Source of the DNA: Flexivirga oryzae
Lineage (GTDB): Bacteria > Actinomycetota > Actinomycetes > Actinomycetales > Dermatophilaceae
Reading direction: 5' to 3'
Assembly: GCF_014190805.1 (NCBI RefSeq)
Contig: NZ_JACHVQ010000001.1
Location: 1,364,001-1,428,000, forward strand
Length of the DNA stretch: 64,000 bases
Shown piece after piece: positions 24,652 through 33,309 of the stretch (position 1 is its first letter; each line of letters starts with the position of its first letter). The position numbers and the translations under genes were made by a program. The notes beneath the pieces were generated by a model that was not told where the DNA came from, ran no database searches, and saw only the letters and a list, made by a program, of their open reading frames with translations.

Positions 24652-25971
24652 ATGAGCACACCCTCGAACCCGGACACCGCCGGTGAGCCGACACCGCGCA
24701 CCCGGCGGGAAGCTCGCGAGCAGGCGGCCCGCCTGGGGCAGGGTGCCGCCGACGACGTCGACGACGCTCCCGCAGCGCTGCCGGACGAGGACGAGACCGG
24801 CGAGCTCGTGGCGGTCCATCCGGACGACGAACCCTGGGAGGGCTTCTCCGACTGGTCGGGTGCGGAGGAGCACGGGATCCGGGGCCAGCACACGTCATAC
24901 GAGGCCATGAAACGGCACCACAAGCGGCGCGCCGGGCGGTCCTGCCTGCTGCTGATCCTGGTCATGGTGCTGGTCATCGGCGGCCTCGGCTATGCGGCCA
25001 GCAAGCTCGGGCACATCTCGTTGCCGGGCCTGTCGCAGGGGGCTCCCGACTACTCCGGCACCGGCTCCGGCACGGTCCAGATCACCGTGCAGGAGGGTGA
25101 CACCGGCGCGGACATCGCACAGACGCTGCTCAAGGCCGGTGTCGTCAAGTCGACCACGGCGTTCGTGCAGGTCGCCAACGTCAGCCGCGACTTCAGCACC
25201 ATCCAGCCCGGCCGATACACCCTGCACCGCAAGATGAGCGCGCGCGCAGCGCTCGACCTGATGCTGGACCCCAAGAGCTTCTCCAGCACCGGGGTCACCA
25301 TCCCCGAAGGGCTGTGGGCCAGCCAGATCTTCTCGGTGCTGTCCCAGCGAACCGGTGTCCCGGTCGCCGACTACAAGAAGGTCACCGCGGCGTCGCTCGG
25401 CCTGCCCAAGGCGGCGAACGGTCATCTGGAGGGTTACCTCTTCCCCTCCACCTACAACTTCACCAGCAGGATGACCGCCACGCAGCAACTGACCGCGATG
25501 GTGGCCGAGTGGCGCAAGAAGATCGAGCCGTTGCACATCCCGGCCGCGAAACTGCACGACGTCATGGTGATCGCGTCCCTGGTGGAGGCCGAGTCCAAAC
25601 TGCCCGACGACGGTCCCAAGGTCGCCCGTGTCATCACCAACCGGGTGGCCAAGAACATGCCGCTGCAACTCGATTCGACCATCCACTATGCGGAGGGCAA
25701 GCGTGGCAAGATCACCACGACCGACGCAGAGCGCGCCAAGAAGGGCCCGTACAACACCTACCTCAACCAGGGCCTGCCGCCCACGCCGATCGACAACCCC
25801 GGGATGCACTCCATCACCTCCGCGCTGCACCCGGCACCGGGCAGTTGGCTCTACTTCGTGACCGTCGACCCGGAGACCGGCAAGACGCTCTTCGCGACGA
25901 CCTTCGACCAGCAACACAAGAACGAGCAGGTGTTCCACACGTGGTGCAAACAGCATCAGGGCAAGTGCTGA
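24652..25971 (+). CDS. mltG: Endolytic murein transglycosylase
   Basis: MltG cleaves nascent peptidoglycan glycan strands at the membrane. The product is 439 residues: a charged cytosolic N-terminal part of about 97 residues, a membrane helix at about 98-116, a LysM-like region, and the YceG domain with LEGYLFPSTY (259-268) and SLVEAES. Glu312 matches the catalytic glutamate of E. coli MltG. The long N-terminal region is usual for actinobacterial members. ATG 24652 follows GGAGG (about 24640); a TTG at 24595 overlapping ruvX is possible but less likely. Confidence 0.94.
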   Translation: MSTPSNPDTAGEPTPRTRREAREQAARLGQGAADDVDDAPAALPDEDETGELVAVHPDDEPWEGFSDWSGAEEHGIRGQHTSYEAMKRHHKRRAGRSCLLLILVMVLVIGGLGYAASKLGHISLPGLSQGAPDYSGTGSGTVQITVQEGDTGADIAQTLLKAGVVKSTTAFVQVANVSRDFSTIQPGRYTLHRKMSARAALDLMLDPKSFSSTGVTIPEGLWASQIFSVLSQRTGVPVADYKKVTAASLGLPKAANGHLEGYLFPSTYNFTSRMTATQQLTAMVAEWRKKIEPLHIPAAKLHDVMVIASLVEAESKLPDDGPKVARVITNRVAKNMPLQLDSTIHYAEGKRGKITTTDAERAKKGPYNTYLNQGLPPTPIDNPGMHSITSALHPAPGSWLYFVTVDPETGKTLFATTFDQQHKNEQVFHTWCKQHQGKC

Positions 25972-26837
25972 CCCGCCATCGCGCGGCGGTCCTCGGGAAG
26001 CCGATCGCCCATTCGTTGTCGCCGGTGCTGCACCGGGCGGCCTACGACGCGCTCGGCCTCGCCGAGTGGTCCTACGACGTGCGCGAATGCGACGCCGCCG
26101 GTCTGCGCGAGCTCGTCGCGGGCCTCGGACCGACCTGGCGCGGGCTGTCGCTCACCATGCCGCTGAAGGAGGAGGCGCTGCTGATCGCCGATACCTCCAG
26201 CGTCATCGCCCGGCAGACCGGCGCCGTCAACACCTTGGTGCGCGACGGCGCGCGGTGGCACGGGGAGAACACCGACGTGTTCGGCATCCGGGAGGCGCTG
26301 AAGGACGCCGGCGTGGGTTCCGGTCACCCGGTCTCGCGGGCGGTCGTCGTCGGCTCGGGTGCCACCGCCCGCTCCGCGCTCGCGGCACTGGCCGACCTCG
26401 GTGTCGCCGAGGTCGTGTTCGCCGTCCGCAAGCGCGTGCGCGCGTCGACCCTCGCGCAGGCACGGGACCACGGGTTCCGCGTGTCCGTGGTGCGTGACCA
26501 GGAGGCAGCGGCGATGGTGCTGCAGTCCCCGCTCGTGATCAGCGCCGTGCCCGCGGGCGCGGCGGACTCGCTGGCGCTCGCCGTCGCACAGGAGGCGGCG
26601 CGGTCCGGTGCCGCCGTCGCCGGCGGGGTGCTCCTCGACGTCGTGTATGCCGACTGGCCGACCGCGCTGGCCGAGGCCGCGGCGTCATACGGTGCCCGGG
26701 TGGTGCCCGGGATCGAGATGCTGATCCACCAGGGCGCGGCCCAGGTGGAGCTGATGACCGGGCATGCCGCGCCGCTGGAGGCGATGCAGCGTGCGGGTCG
26801 TGCGGCCGCCGGTCTGGTCCACGGCGCGCCCAACTGA
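25965..26837 (+). CDS. aroE: Shikimate dehydrogenase
   Basis: AroE reduces 3-dehydroshikimate with NADPH. The product is 290 residues. SLSP (17-20) and NT bind shikimate; Lys68 in TMPLKEEA and Asp104 in ENTDVFG are the catalytic pair. The nucleotide-binding segment is VVVGSGATARSALAAL, where the usual GAGG-A is GSGAT, a variant found in actinobacterial members. GTG 25965 overlaps the mltG end by 7 bases, so an upstream start inside mltG is excluded. It begins the aroE-aroC-aroK-aroB series. Confidence 0.94.
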   Translation: MLTRHRAAVLGKPIAHSLSPVLHRAAYDALGLAEWSYDVRECDAAGLRELVAGLGPTWRGLSLTMPLKEEALLIADTSSVIARQTGAVNTLVRDGARWHGENTDVFGIREALKDAGVGSGHPVSRAVVVGSGATARSALAALADLGVAEVVFAVRKRVRASTLAQARDHGFRVSVVRDQEAAAMVLQSPLVISAVPAGAADSLALAVAQEAARSGAAVAGGVLLDVVYADWPTALAEAAASYGARVVPGIEMLIHQGAAQVELMTGHAAPLEAMQRAGRAAAGLVHGAPN

Positions 26838-26935
26838 CTACTGTCGTCGGTTCCTCGTGCCCCGGCGCGGGGCGGGGCGTCCCGGCATACGGTGGCGCGC
26901 GGCGACCGGTCCGCGCCGCGTGAAAAGATCGCGGC

Positions 26936-28150
26936 ATGCTTCGTTGGTTGACTGCAGGTGAATCCCACGGGCCGGAGCTGACCGCCGTGATCGACGGGCT
27001 CCCGGCCGGGATCACCATCAGCGCGCAAGACCTCGCCGATGCGCTCGCGCGGCGCCGGCTCGGGTACGGGCGTGGCGCCCGGATGAAGTTCGAGCAGGAC
27101 AAGGTGTCCTTCAACGGCGGTGTCCGGCACGGCAGCACCCTGGGCTCGCCGGTCGCGATCACCATCGTCAACACCGAGTGGCCCAAGTGGCAGGTCGTGA
27201 TGAGCCCCGAGGCGATCGACCCGGAGGCGCTCGCGGCGGCCGCGGACGTGGGTGCGTCCGGTGAGATCGCCCGCAACCGGCCGCTGACCCGGCCACGCCC
27301 GGGACATGCCGATCTGGTGGGCATGCAGAAGTACGGCTTCGACGAGGCCCGTCCCGTGCTGGAGCGCGCGTCGGCCCGGGAGACCGCAGCACGGGTCGCG
27401 CTCGGCCGGGTGGCCGCGGCGTTCCTGGAGCAGGCGCTCGGGATCCGGCTGGTCTCGCACACGGTCGCGATCGGCGGCGAGGAGGTCGCCGACGACGCAC
27501 CGCTGCCCGGCCCGGACGATGTCGCCGAACTCGACGCCGACCCGGTGCGCAGCCTGGATGCGGACGGTTCGGCCCGGATGGTCGCCGTCATCGATGCGGC
27601 GAAGAAGGACGGCGACACCCTCGGCGGGGTCGTCGAGGTGCTCGCGTACGGCGTCCCGCCGGGACTCGGGTCCCACGTGCACGGGGACCGGCGGCTGGAC
27701 TCCCAGCTCGCCGGTGCACTGATGGGGATCCAGGCGATCAAGGGCGTCGAGGTCGGCGACGGATTCCGCACCGCCGCGCGCCGCGGGTCGGCTGCGCACG
27801 ACGAGATCGTCCGCGAGGAGGGCCGGATCCGCCGCGAGACCAACCGTGCCGGCGGCACCGAGGGCGGTATGTCGACCGGCGAGGTGCTGCGCGTGCGCGC
27901 GGCGATGAAGCCGATCTCGACGGTGCCGCGTGCGTTGCGGACCGTCGACGTGTCGACCGGGGAGGAGGCCACCGCCATACATCAACGGTCCGACGTGTGC
28001 GCCGTGCCGGCGGCCGGAGTCGTCGCCGAGGCGATGGTCGCGCTGGTGCTGGCCAAGGCGGCACTGGAGAAGTTCGGCGGCGACAGCGTCGCCGAGGTCG
28101 CGCGCAACCATGCGTCATACCTTGCCGCCATCCCGGAGCTGCTTCGATGA
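26936..28150 (+). CDS. aroC: Chorismate synthase
   Basis: AroC forms chorismate from EPSP with reduced FMN. The product is 404 residues. Family stretches include GESHGPELTAVIDGLPAG (first signature), ARRRLGYGRGARM, SGEIARNRPLTRPRPGHADL, GGVVEVLAYGVPPGLGSHV and RAGGTEGGMSTGEVLRVRAAMKPI. ATG 26936 starts MLRWLTAGESHG, the conserved N terminus; no clear ribosome binding site is seen and a 98-base gap precedes it, so it may have its own promoter. The stop overlaps the aroK start. Confidence 0.97.
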   Translation: MLRWLTAGESHGPELTAVIDGLPAGITISAQDLADALARRRLGYGRGARMKFEQDKVSFNGGVRHGSTLGSPVAITIVNTEWPKWQVVMSPEAIDPEALAAAADVGASGEIARNRPLTRPRPGHADLVGMQKYGFDEARPVLERASARETAARVALGRVAAAFLEQALGIRLVSHTVAIGGEEVADDAPLPGPDDVAELDADPVRSLDADGSARMVAVIDAAKKDGDTLGGVVEVLAYGVPPGLGSHVHGDRRLDSQLAGALMGIQAIKGVEVGDGFRTAARRGSAAHDEIVREEGRIRRETNRAGGTEGGMSTGEVLRVRAAMKPISTVPRALRTVDVSTGEEATAIHQRSDVCAVPAAGVVAEAMVALVLAKAALEKFGGDSVAEVARNHASYLAAIPELLR

Positions 28151-28665
28151 CCCCGGCGAGCGGCGGGCCGGTGGTGCTGCTCATCGGCCCGCCCGGGTCC
28201 GGCAAGACCACGGTCGGGGAGCTGGTCGCGAAGGCCCTCGAGGTGCCGTTCGTCGACACCGACCAGGTGATCGAGGCCGAGCAGGGTCGGCGGATCGCGG
28301 AGATCTTCGTCGAGGACGGCGAACCGCACTTCCGTGAGCTGGAGGCGGAAGCGGTCGCCCGCGCGACGACCTGGGACGGCGTCGTCGCGGTCGGTGGCGG
28401 CGCGCCGATGACCGAGTCGACGGCCGCCCTGCTGGAGTCGCTGCCCGTGGTCTTCCTGGACGTGACGATCGCCGACGCGGCGGTCCGGGTCGGCTTCTCC
28501 ACGGCTCGTCCGCTGCTGGCGGTGAACCCCCGCGCGACCTGGACGCGGCTGATGGCCGAGCGCCGCCCGACCTACGAGCGGTTGGCGACCTGGGTGGTCG
28601 ACACCGAGGGCCGGGTCGCCGAGGATGTCGCGGCCGAGGTCGTGGCTAAGGTGAATCATGAGTAA
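28147..28665 (+). CDS. aroK: Shikimate kinase
   Basis: A 172-residue kinase that makes shikimate 3-phosphate. Walker A GPPGSGKTT is at residues 14-22; the shikimate-binding DTDQVIE, the GGGAP loop (normally GGG) and LAVNPR-x-TW follow. ATG 28147 overlaps the aroC stop (ATGA), excluding the longer frame from 27997. It overlaps aroB by 8 bases. Tight overlaps indicate a coupled aroC-aroK-aroB message. Confidence 0.95.
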   Translation: MTPASGGPVVLLIGPPGSGKTTVGELVAKALEVPFVDTDQVIEAEQGRRIAEIFVEDGEPHFRELEAEAVARATTWDGVVAVGGGAPMTESTAALLESLPVVFLDVTIADAAVRVGFSTARPLLAVNPRATWTRLMAERRPTYERLATWVVDTEGRVAEDVAAEVVAKVNHE

Positions 28666-29743
28666 TGCCAATGTGATCCGGGTCGGTGACGACTACGACG
28701 TGGTGATCGGCAACGGCGTGTTGGACCAGGTGGTCGCCGCGGTGCCGGACGGCGCCCAACGGGTCCTCGTCGTGCATGCACCGGTGATGGCCGACGCCGC
28801 GGCAACGATCGCCGCCGCGGCCACCGCCGCGGGGCTGGAGCCCTTCGTCGAGTCGTTGCCCGACGCCGAGGCCGCCAAGACGGCCGACGTGGCGATCCGG
28901 CTCTGGTCGGTGCTCGCCGAGGCCGGGTTCACCAGGACCGACGCGGTGATCGCACTCGGCGGTGGCGCGACGACCGACCTGGGCGGTTTCGTCGCGGCGA
29001 CCTGGTTGCGCGGGGTGCCGGTGGTGCAGGTCCCCAGCACGGTGCTCGGGATGGTCGACGCCGCCGTCGGCGGCAAGACCGGCATCAACATCCCCGAGGG
29101 CAAGAACCTCGTCGGGTCGTTCCATCCGCCCGCTGCGGTGATCTGCGACCTCGACCTGCTGCACACCCTGCCCCGGGCCGATCTGGTGGCCGGACTCGCC
29201 GAGGTGGTCAAGTGCGGCTTCATCGCCGACCCGCGGATCCTGGAGCTGGCGGCGGATCCGGACGCGGCGCTCGACGTGCAGGGCGCGGTGCTGCCCGAAC
29301 TCGTGGCCCGTGCGGTGCAGGTCAAGGCCGATGTGGTGTCCGCGGACCTGCGCGAGGCCGGGCTGCGGGAGATCCTGAACTACGGACACACCTTCGCGCA
29401 CGCGGTCGAGCAGGTCTCCGGCTTCAGCTGGCGGCACGGCGACGCCGTCGCGCTCGGGATGGTGTATGTCGCGGAGCTGTCCCGTCGGGCCGGCCTCATC
29501 GACGACGCCCTGGTCGCGCGGCACCGGCGGGCGCTGCAGACGGTCGGTCTGCCCACGTCATACAGCATCGACGGGGACGTCGACGAGCGCTGGCGCGCGC
29601 TACGGGCGGCGATGGGTCGTGACAAGAAGACCCGGGGCTCCACGCTGCGCTTCGTGGCGCTGACCGACGTCGCGGCGCCGACCCGGCTCGTCGGCCCGGA
29701 CGAGGACCTGTTGCGAGAGGCGTTCGACGCCGTACGGTCGTGA
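28658..29743 (+). CDS. aroB: 3-Dehydroquinate synthase
   Basis: AroB converts DAHP to 3-dehydroquinate using NAD and a metal. The product is 361 residues. The NAD loop is ALGGGATTDLGGFVAATWLRGV; the metal ligands lie in EVVKCG, LNYGHTFAHAVE and WRHGDAVALGM. ATG 28658 lies in the last codons of aroK. The gene ends at TGA 29741-29743, beside the macrodomain gene; no aroQ follows, although aroQ commonly does in related genomes. Confidence 0.97.
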   Translation: MSNANVIRVGDDYDVVIGNGVLDQVVAAVPDGAQRVLVVHAPVMADAAATIAAAATAAGLEPFVESLPDAEAAKTADVAIRLWSVLAEAGFTRTDAVIALGGGATTDLGGFVAATWLRGVPVVQVPSTVLGMVDAAVGGKTGINIPEGKNLVGSFHPPAAVICDLDLLHTLPRADLVAGLAEVVKCGFIADPRILELAADPDAALDVQGAVLPELVARAVQVKADVVSADLREAGLREILNYGHTFAHAVEQVSGFSWRHGDAVALGMVYVAELSRRAGLIDDALVARHRRALQTVGLPTSYSIDGDVDERWRALRAAMGRDKKTRGSTLRFVALTDVAAPTRLVGPDEDLLREAFDAVRS

Positions 29744-29745
29744 GT

Positions 29746-30258
29746 ATGAACGTGTCTGCGGTCCTTGCCGACATCACCACATTGCACGTGGATGCCGTTG
29801 TCAATGCTGCGAATTCGTCGCTGATGGGCGGCGGGGGAGTCGACGGTGCGATCCACCGGGCGGGTGGCCGCACGATCCTGGAGGAGTGCCGGCAACTGCG
29901 CGAGACCCGCTACCCCGACGGATTGCCGACCGGTCAGGCGGTGGCGACCACCGCCGGTGAACTGCCCGCACGGTGGGTGATCCACACGGTGGGTCCGGTC
30001 CACTCCCGGCAGGAGGACCGCTCCGCGCTGCTCGCCGGGTGCTACCGCAACTCGTTGCGCGTGGCGGACGAGGTGGGTGCACGGACCATCGCGTTCCCGG
30101 CGATCTCGGCGGGCATCTTCGGCTGGCCCATGGACGACGCGGCACGCATCGCGGTGCGGACCGTGCAGGGGACCGAGACCTCCGTGGCCGAGGTCACGTT
30201 CGCACTGTTCGGGGCCGACGCCCTGGCGCTGTTCGAGGCGCAACTGGCGGGCGCGTGA
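29746..30258 (+). CDS. Macrodomain protein, probable O-acetyl-ADP-ribose deacetylase
   Basis: A 170-residue single macrodomain (YmdB type). ADITTLHVDAVVNAANSSLMGGGGVDGAIHRAGG contains the Asn and Asp that line the ADP-ribose pocket, and IAFPAISAGIFGWPMDDAA is the second ligand loop. Known members hydrolyse O-acetyl-ADP-ribose or remove mono-ADP-ribose from proteins. ATG 29746 is chosen; GTG 29740 overlaps the aroB stop and adds two residues. It is placed between aroB and efp, and its presence in a shikimate-translation operon has no obvious biochemical reason. Confidence 0.92.
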   Translation: MNVSAVLADITTLHVDAVVNAANSSLMGGGGVDGAIHRAGGRTILEECRQLRETRYPDGLPTGQAVATTAGELPARWVIHTVGPVHSRQEDRSALLAGCYRNSLRVADEVGARTIAFPAISAGIFGWPMDDAARIAVRTVQGTETSVAEVTFALFGADALALFEAQLAGA

Positions 30259-30437
30259 CCGGAGCACCGGCCGTCGACCGGTAGACTGGAGCCTCCCGCC
30301 ACTTTGCGCGGCTGCCCCACGCCCGGATCCGTAGCCCGTGTCGCCGTGGCGCGGCATACATCCGTCAGCGCCGCAGGCGCACGTCGACTCATATTTCTGA
30401 GCGCCCCCGGGCGCCCAACCGAAGGAGAAAGCAGAAC

Positions 30438-30998
30438 GTGGCATCAACCAACGACCTGAAGAACGGCCTGGTGCTCAACATCGAAGGCCAGCTGTGGTCC
30501 GTGGTCGAGTTCCAGCACGTCAAGCCCGGCAAGGGTCCGGCGTTCGTCCGGACCAAGCTGAAGAACGTCCTGTCCGGCAAGACCGTCGACCGGACCTTCA
30601 ACGCCGGCGTGAAGGTGGAGACCGCCAACGTCGACCGCTCCGACATGCAGTACCTCTACAACGACGGAACCGACTACATCTTCATGGACACCAAGACCTA
30701 CGACCAGCTGCCGATCCCGGCCGACGTCGTCGGTAAGGCGGCCGACTACCTGCTGGAGAACCAGGAAGCCATCGTCGCCCAGCACGACGGCACCGTCCTG
30801 TATGTCGAACTGCCCGCCTCCGTGGTGCTCGAGATCAGCCACACCGAGCCCGGCCTGCAGGGTGACCGCTCGTCCGGCGGCACCAAGCCCGCAACGCTGG
30901 AGACCGGCGCCGAGATCCAGGTGCCGCTCTTCCTGGAGACCGGCACCAAGGTCAAGGTCGACACCCGGGACGGTTCCTACCTGGGCCGCGTCAGCTGA
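30438..30998 (+). CDS. efp: Translation elongation factor P
   Basis: EF-P rescues ribosomes stalled at polyproline. The product is 186 residues with the three usual beta-barrel domains. The domain I tip loop reads HVKPGKGPAFVR with Lys32 at the tip; no epmA/epmB modification genes are nearby, as in other Actinobacteria. The C-terminal signature is LFLETGTKVKVDTRDGSYLGR. AAGGAGA at 30421-30427 supports the GTG at 30438. The 179-base upstream gap has a possible -10 TAGACT near 30282 and a GC-rich palindrome GCGCCC(cc)GGGCGC just before the ribosome binding site. Confidence 0.97.
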   Translation: MASTNDLKNGLVLNIEGQLWSVVEFQHVKPGKGPAFVRTKLKNVLSGKTVDRTFNAGVKVETANVDRSDMQYLYNDGTDYIFMDTKTYDQLPIPADVVGKAADYLLENQEAIVAQHDGTVLYVELPASVVLEISHTEPGLQGDRSSGGTKPATLETGAEIQVPLFLETGTKVKVDTRDGSYLGRVS

Positions 30999-31059
30999 TG
31001 AACACCCCACGAAGTTCTCCGCTCGTACCTCGCTCCGATACTTCGCGGGGACCCCGTTC

Positions 31060-31491
31060 GTGAGCACCCCAGCGCGGCGCGGGTCGCGCAGCAAGGCCCG
31101 CAAGAAGGCGCTCGACCTGCTCTTCGAGGCCGAACAGCGCGGTGTCAACGCCCGGGAGCTCGTCGACCAGCGGGTTGCCGAGCCGACGACGCAGACGCCG
31201 CTGCCGGACTACACCGTGCAGATCGTGCGTGGCGTCGTCGAGCACTGGGCCGCGATCAATGACGCGTTGCAGACCTACAGCAGCAGCGACTGGCCGCCGG
31301 AGCGGATGCCCGCCGTCGACCGGGCGCTGCTGCGGTCGGCGACCTGGGAGCTGGTCTGGAGCGACGTCGACTCCCCGGTGGTGATCTCCGAGGCCGTGAA
31401 GCTCGCCCAGGAGCTGTCCACGGACAGTTCGCCGAAATTCGTCAACGGCCTGCTCGACAAGATCGCCGGCGTCAAACAGTCGCTGGTCTGA
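31060..31491 (+). CDS. nusB: Transcription antitermination factor NusB
   Basis: NusB, with NusE (S10), binds boxA RNA and supports rRNA antitermination. The product is 143 residues, all helical: ARRGSRSKARKKALDLLFEAEQRG at the N terminus, the RMPAVDRALLRSATWEL segment, and VVISEAVKLAQELSTDSSPKFVNGLLDKI, the family signature. GTG 31060 gives MSTPARRGSR; no good ribosome binding site is visible. It follows efp by 61 bases, as usual in Actinobacteria. Confidence 0.95.
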   Translation: MSTPARRGSRSKARKKALDLLFEAEQRGVNARELVDQRVAEPTTQTPLPDYTVQIVRGVVEHWAAINDALQTYSSSDWPPERMPAVDRALLRSATWELVWSDVDSPVVISEAVKLAQELSTDSSPKFVNGLLDKIAGVKQSLV

Positions 31492-31527
31492 CGGAGCCGA
31501 AGCGGCATCGGGTGAGTCCCACTGCGT

Positions 31528-32424
31528 ATGACGAGAGCCGCCCAGGCACCGGTCTCCTCGACCGGTCCGGACCACGCACCGGCTGACGCCGGTAGCGGAC
31601 TGCCGGATTCCGACCGCTCACCGCGCCCGCGGTGGGCGGTCGTCGACGTTCTGCGTGGCGTCGCGATCGTCGCAGTCGTCGCCTTCCACACCACCTGGGA
31701 CCTCGGCGATCTCGGGCTGATCTCGTGGCGGATCAGCGCGCACTGGTCGGGCAAGGTGATCGCGCACGCGATCGCGGGCACCTTCCTGGTGCTGGTCGGC
31801 GTCTCGCTGGTGCTGGCCCACCGGCGGGGGATCCGCTGGGCGGCGTTCTGGCGCCGGGAGCTCAAACTCGTGGCGCTGGCACTGCTGATCACCGGCGTCA
31901 GCCTGGTCTACCAGCCCCGGGAGGTCGTGACCTTCGGGATCCTGCACTCCATCGCGGTCGCCTCGGTGCTGGTCCTGCCGTCCGTCCGGGCCCACCGGGC
32001 CGTGCCGTGGGCGCTCGCAGTCGTCGCACTCGCGCTGCCGTGGCTGGTGCACCTGCCCGGCCGCTCGCCGTGGGTCTCCTGGACCGGTCTCGCCGACGGC
32101 ACGCAGCCGGCGCTGGACTGGCAGCCGGTGCTGCCGTGGCTCGCGCTGGCCTTCGCCGGGGTCGGGATGATGCGGTGGCTGCTGGACGCGGCGGGCAACG
32201 GGCACGAGGAAGTGGCGACAGTAGCGGGTGGCTCGGGGTTGTCCGGGGTTTCGGGCGAGGAAGTGGCGACGGAAGCGGGTTGGTCGCGGATGCGGGCCTG
32301 GCGTCCCGCGTCGGCTCCGGTGCGCTCGCTGGCCGCGGCGGGGCGGCATACCCTCGCGATCTACCTGGTCCACCAGCCGGTCGTGTATGGCGCCCTCTGG
32401 CTGATCAACGAGTTCCGCACCTGA
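31528..32424 (+). CDS. DUF1624 (heparan-alpha-glucosaminide N-acetyltransferase-like) membrane protein
   Basis: A 298-residue membrane protein. VVDVLRGVAIVAVVAFHTTWDLGDLG is the typical N terminus of DUF1624/acyltransferase-3-related proteins with a conserved Arg-Gly and a His in helix 1; AAGRHTLAIYLVHQPVVYGAL is the conserved C-terminal helix. About seven hydrophobic helices are seen. It probably transfers an acyl group at the membrane; the acceptor is unknown. Residues about 226-252 carry an internal in-frame duplication (EEVATVAGG and EEVATEAGW) in a loop between helices, which looks like inserted repeat DNA. A hairpin repeat follows the stop codon. Confidence 0.8.
   Translation: MTRAAQAPVSSTGPDHAPADAGSGLPDSDRSPRPRWAVVDVLRGVAIVAVVAFHTTWDLGDLGLISWRISAHWSGKVIAHAIAGTFLVLVGVSLVLAHRRGIRWAAFWRRELKLVALALLITGVSLVYQPREVVTFGILHSIAVASVLVLPSVRAHRAVPWALAVVALALPWLVHLPGRSPWVSWTGLADGTQPALDWQPVLPWLALAFAGVGMMRWLLDAAGNGHEEVATVAGGSGLSGVSGEEVATEAGWSRMRAWRPASAPVRSLAAAGRHTLAIYLVHQPVVYGALWLINEFRT
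32205..32283 (+). repeat. In-frame direct repeat inside the DUF1624 gene
   Basis: CGAGGAAGTGGCGACAGTAG (32205-32224) recurs as CGAGGAAGTGGCGACGGAAG (32256-32275); each copy continues with CGGGT and the spacing is 51 bases, which keeps the frame. It encodes the two EEVAT.AG peptides in a predicted loop. Confidence 0.75.
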
Positions 32425-32437
32425 ACCACCCCCACGC

Positions 32438-32540
32438 CGAGGGGACACGAAACAGACCGAGAGGACACGAAACGGCGCTCCGGAGCGCGGGATTCCGGCG
32501 AGTTTTCGTGTCCGCTCGGCGCGTTGTTGTCCTGTCGGTG
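32438..32540. repeat. Intergenic hairpin repeat, copy 3
   Basis: GAGAGGACACGAAAC (32459-32473) pairs with GTTTTCGTGTCCGCTC (32502-32517), with a CGCTCCGGAGCG palindrome in the loop. A second GGGGACACGAAAC precedes the left arm, so the arm is duplicated. It ends TTGTCCTGTCGGTG (to 32540), the tail shared by the family. It lies between the DUF1624 gene and the pyr leader. Confidence 0.7.
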
Positions 32541-32650
32541 CACTTGGTGTCCGGTCCGGGGGCGAGGTCGGGTGCCGTGGGGTGGTGCCCGGTGCGTGGA
32601 CGTGGTGCGGGTCACAGCGGGTCTGGCGGTAACCTTGCCTCGTTCGACAT

Positions 32651-32688
32651 CCTTTAACGATTCCGTCCGGTGAGGCGGCGAAGGAGGT
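32651..32688 (+). promoter_or_regulatory. PyrR-binding hairpin overlapping the pyrR ribosome binding site
   Basis: GTCCGGTGAGGC (32665-32676) matches the PyrR-binding loop consensus (UCC-N-G-N-GAGGY). It sits at the tip of a hairpin: CCG/CGG, then CG/CG, then CCTT (32651-32654) pairing with AAGG (32681-32684), which is the start of the pyrR Shine-Dalgarno AAGGAGGT (32681-32688). UMP-bound PyrR should therefore stabilise a hairpin that hides the ribosome binding site. Translational repression of this type is known for mycobacterial pyrR. No terminator is visible here. Confidence 0.8.
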
Positions 32689-32697
32689 CTACGACGC

Positions 32698-33309
32698 ATG
32701 GAGCGTCCTGACTCAGCTGTACCCAGGCCCGACGCCGACCCGGCCGGCCGCATTGTTCTCACTTCTTCCGACATCTCCCGCGCCCTGCGCCGCATCGCGC
32801 ACGAGATCATCGAGCACAACAAGGGTGTGCAGGATCTCGTCGTGCTCGGCATCCCGACGCGCGGCGAGGTGCTCGCGCAGCGCATCGTGACCCTGCTCGG
32901 AGAGATCGAGGGCGCCGACGTGCCCGTCGGCTCGCTCGACGTCACGATGTACCGCGACGACCTGCGCAGCCAGCCGACCCGCGCGGTCGGGAACACCTCG
33001 ATCCCCGAAGGCGGCGTCGACGGGCACACCGTGGTCCTCGTGGACGACGTGCTGTACTCCGGCCGCACCGTGCGGGCCGCGCTCGACGCCCTCGGCGATC
33101 TCGGCCGCCCGCGCGCAGTGCGGCTCGCGGTGCTGGTCGACCGTGGCCACCGCGAGCTACCGATCCGGGCCGACCACGTGGGCAAGAACCTCCCCACGGC
33201 GCGCGCCGAACGGGTCAGCGTCCGGCTGTCCGAGCACGACGGCGTCGAGGAAGTCCGCATCGCCACACCTCACGAAGCACTTCACGGGGACGCCGAGGAG
33301 ACCTCATGA
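32698..33309 (+). CDS. pyrR: Bifunctional pyr operon regulator / uracil phosphoribosyltransferase
   Basis: PyrR binds pyr mRNA in response to UMP and PRPP and has some uracil phosphoribosyltransferase activity. The product is 203 residues. The PRPP motif VVLVDDVLYSGRTVRAAL and the early ALRRIAHEIIEHN and LVVLGIPTRGEVLAQR stretches are family signatures; the basic face TMYRDDLR is kept. ATG 32698 lies 9 bases after AAGGAGGT. Its own leader carries the target hairpin, so it is autoregulated. It overlaps pyrB by 4 bases. Confidence 0.97.
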   Translation: MERPDSAVPRPDADPAGRIVLTSSDISRALRRIAHEIIEHNKGVQDLVVLGIPTRGEVLAQRIVTLLGEIEGADVPVGSLDVTMYRDDLRSQPTRAVGNTSIPEGGVDGHTVVLVDDVLYSGRTVRAALDALGDLGRPRAVRLAVLVDRGHRELPIRADHVGKNLPTARAERVSVRLSEHDGVEEVRIATPHEALHGDAEETS

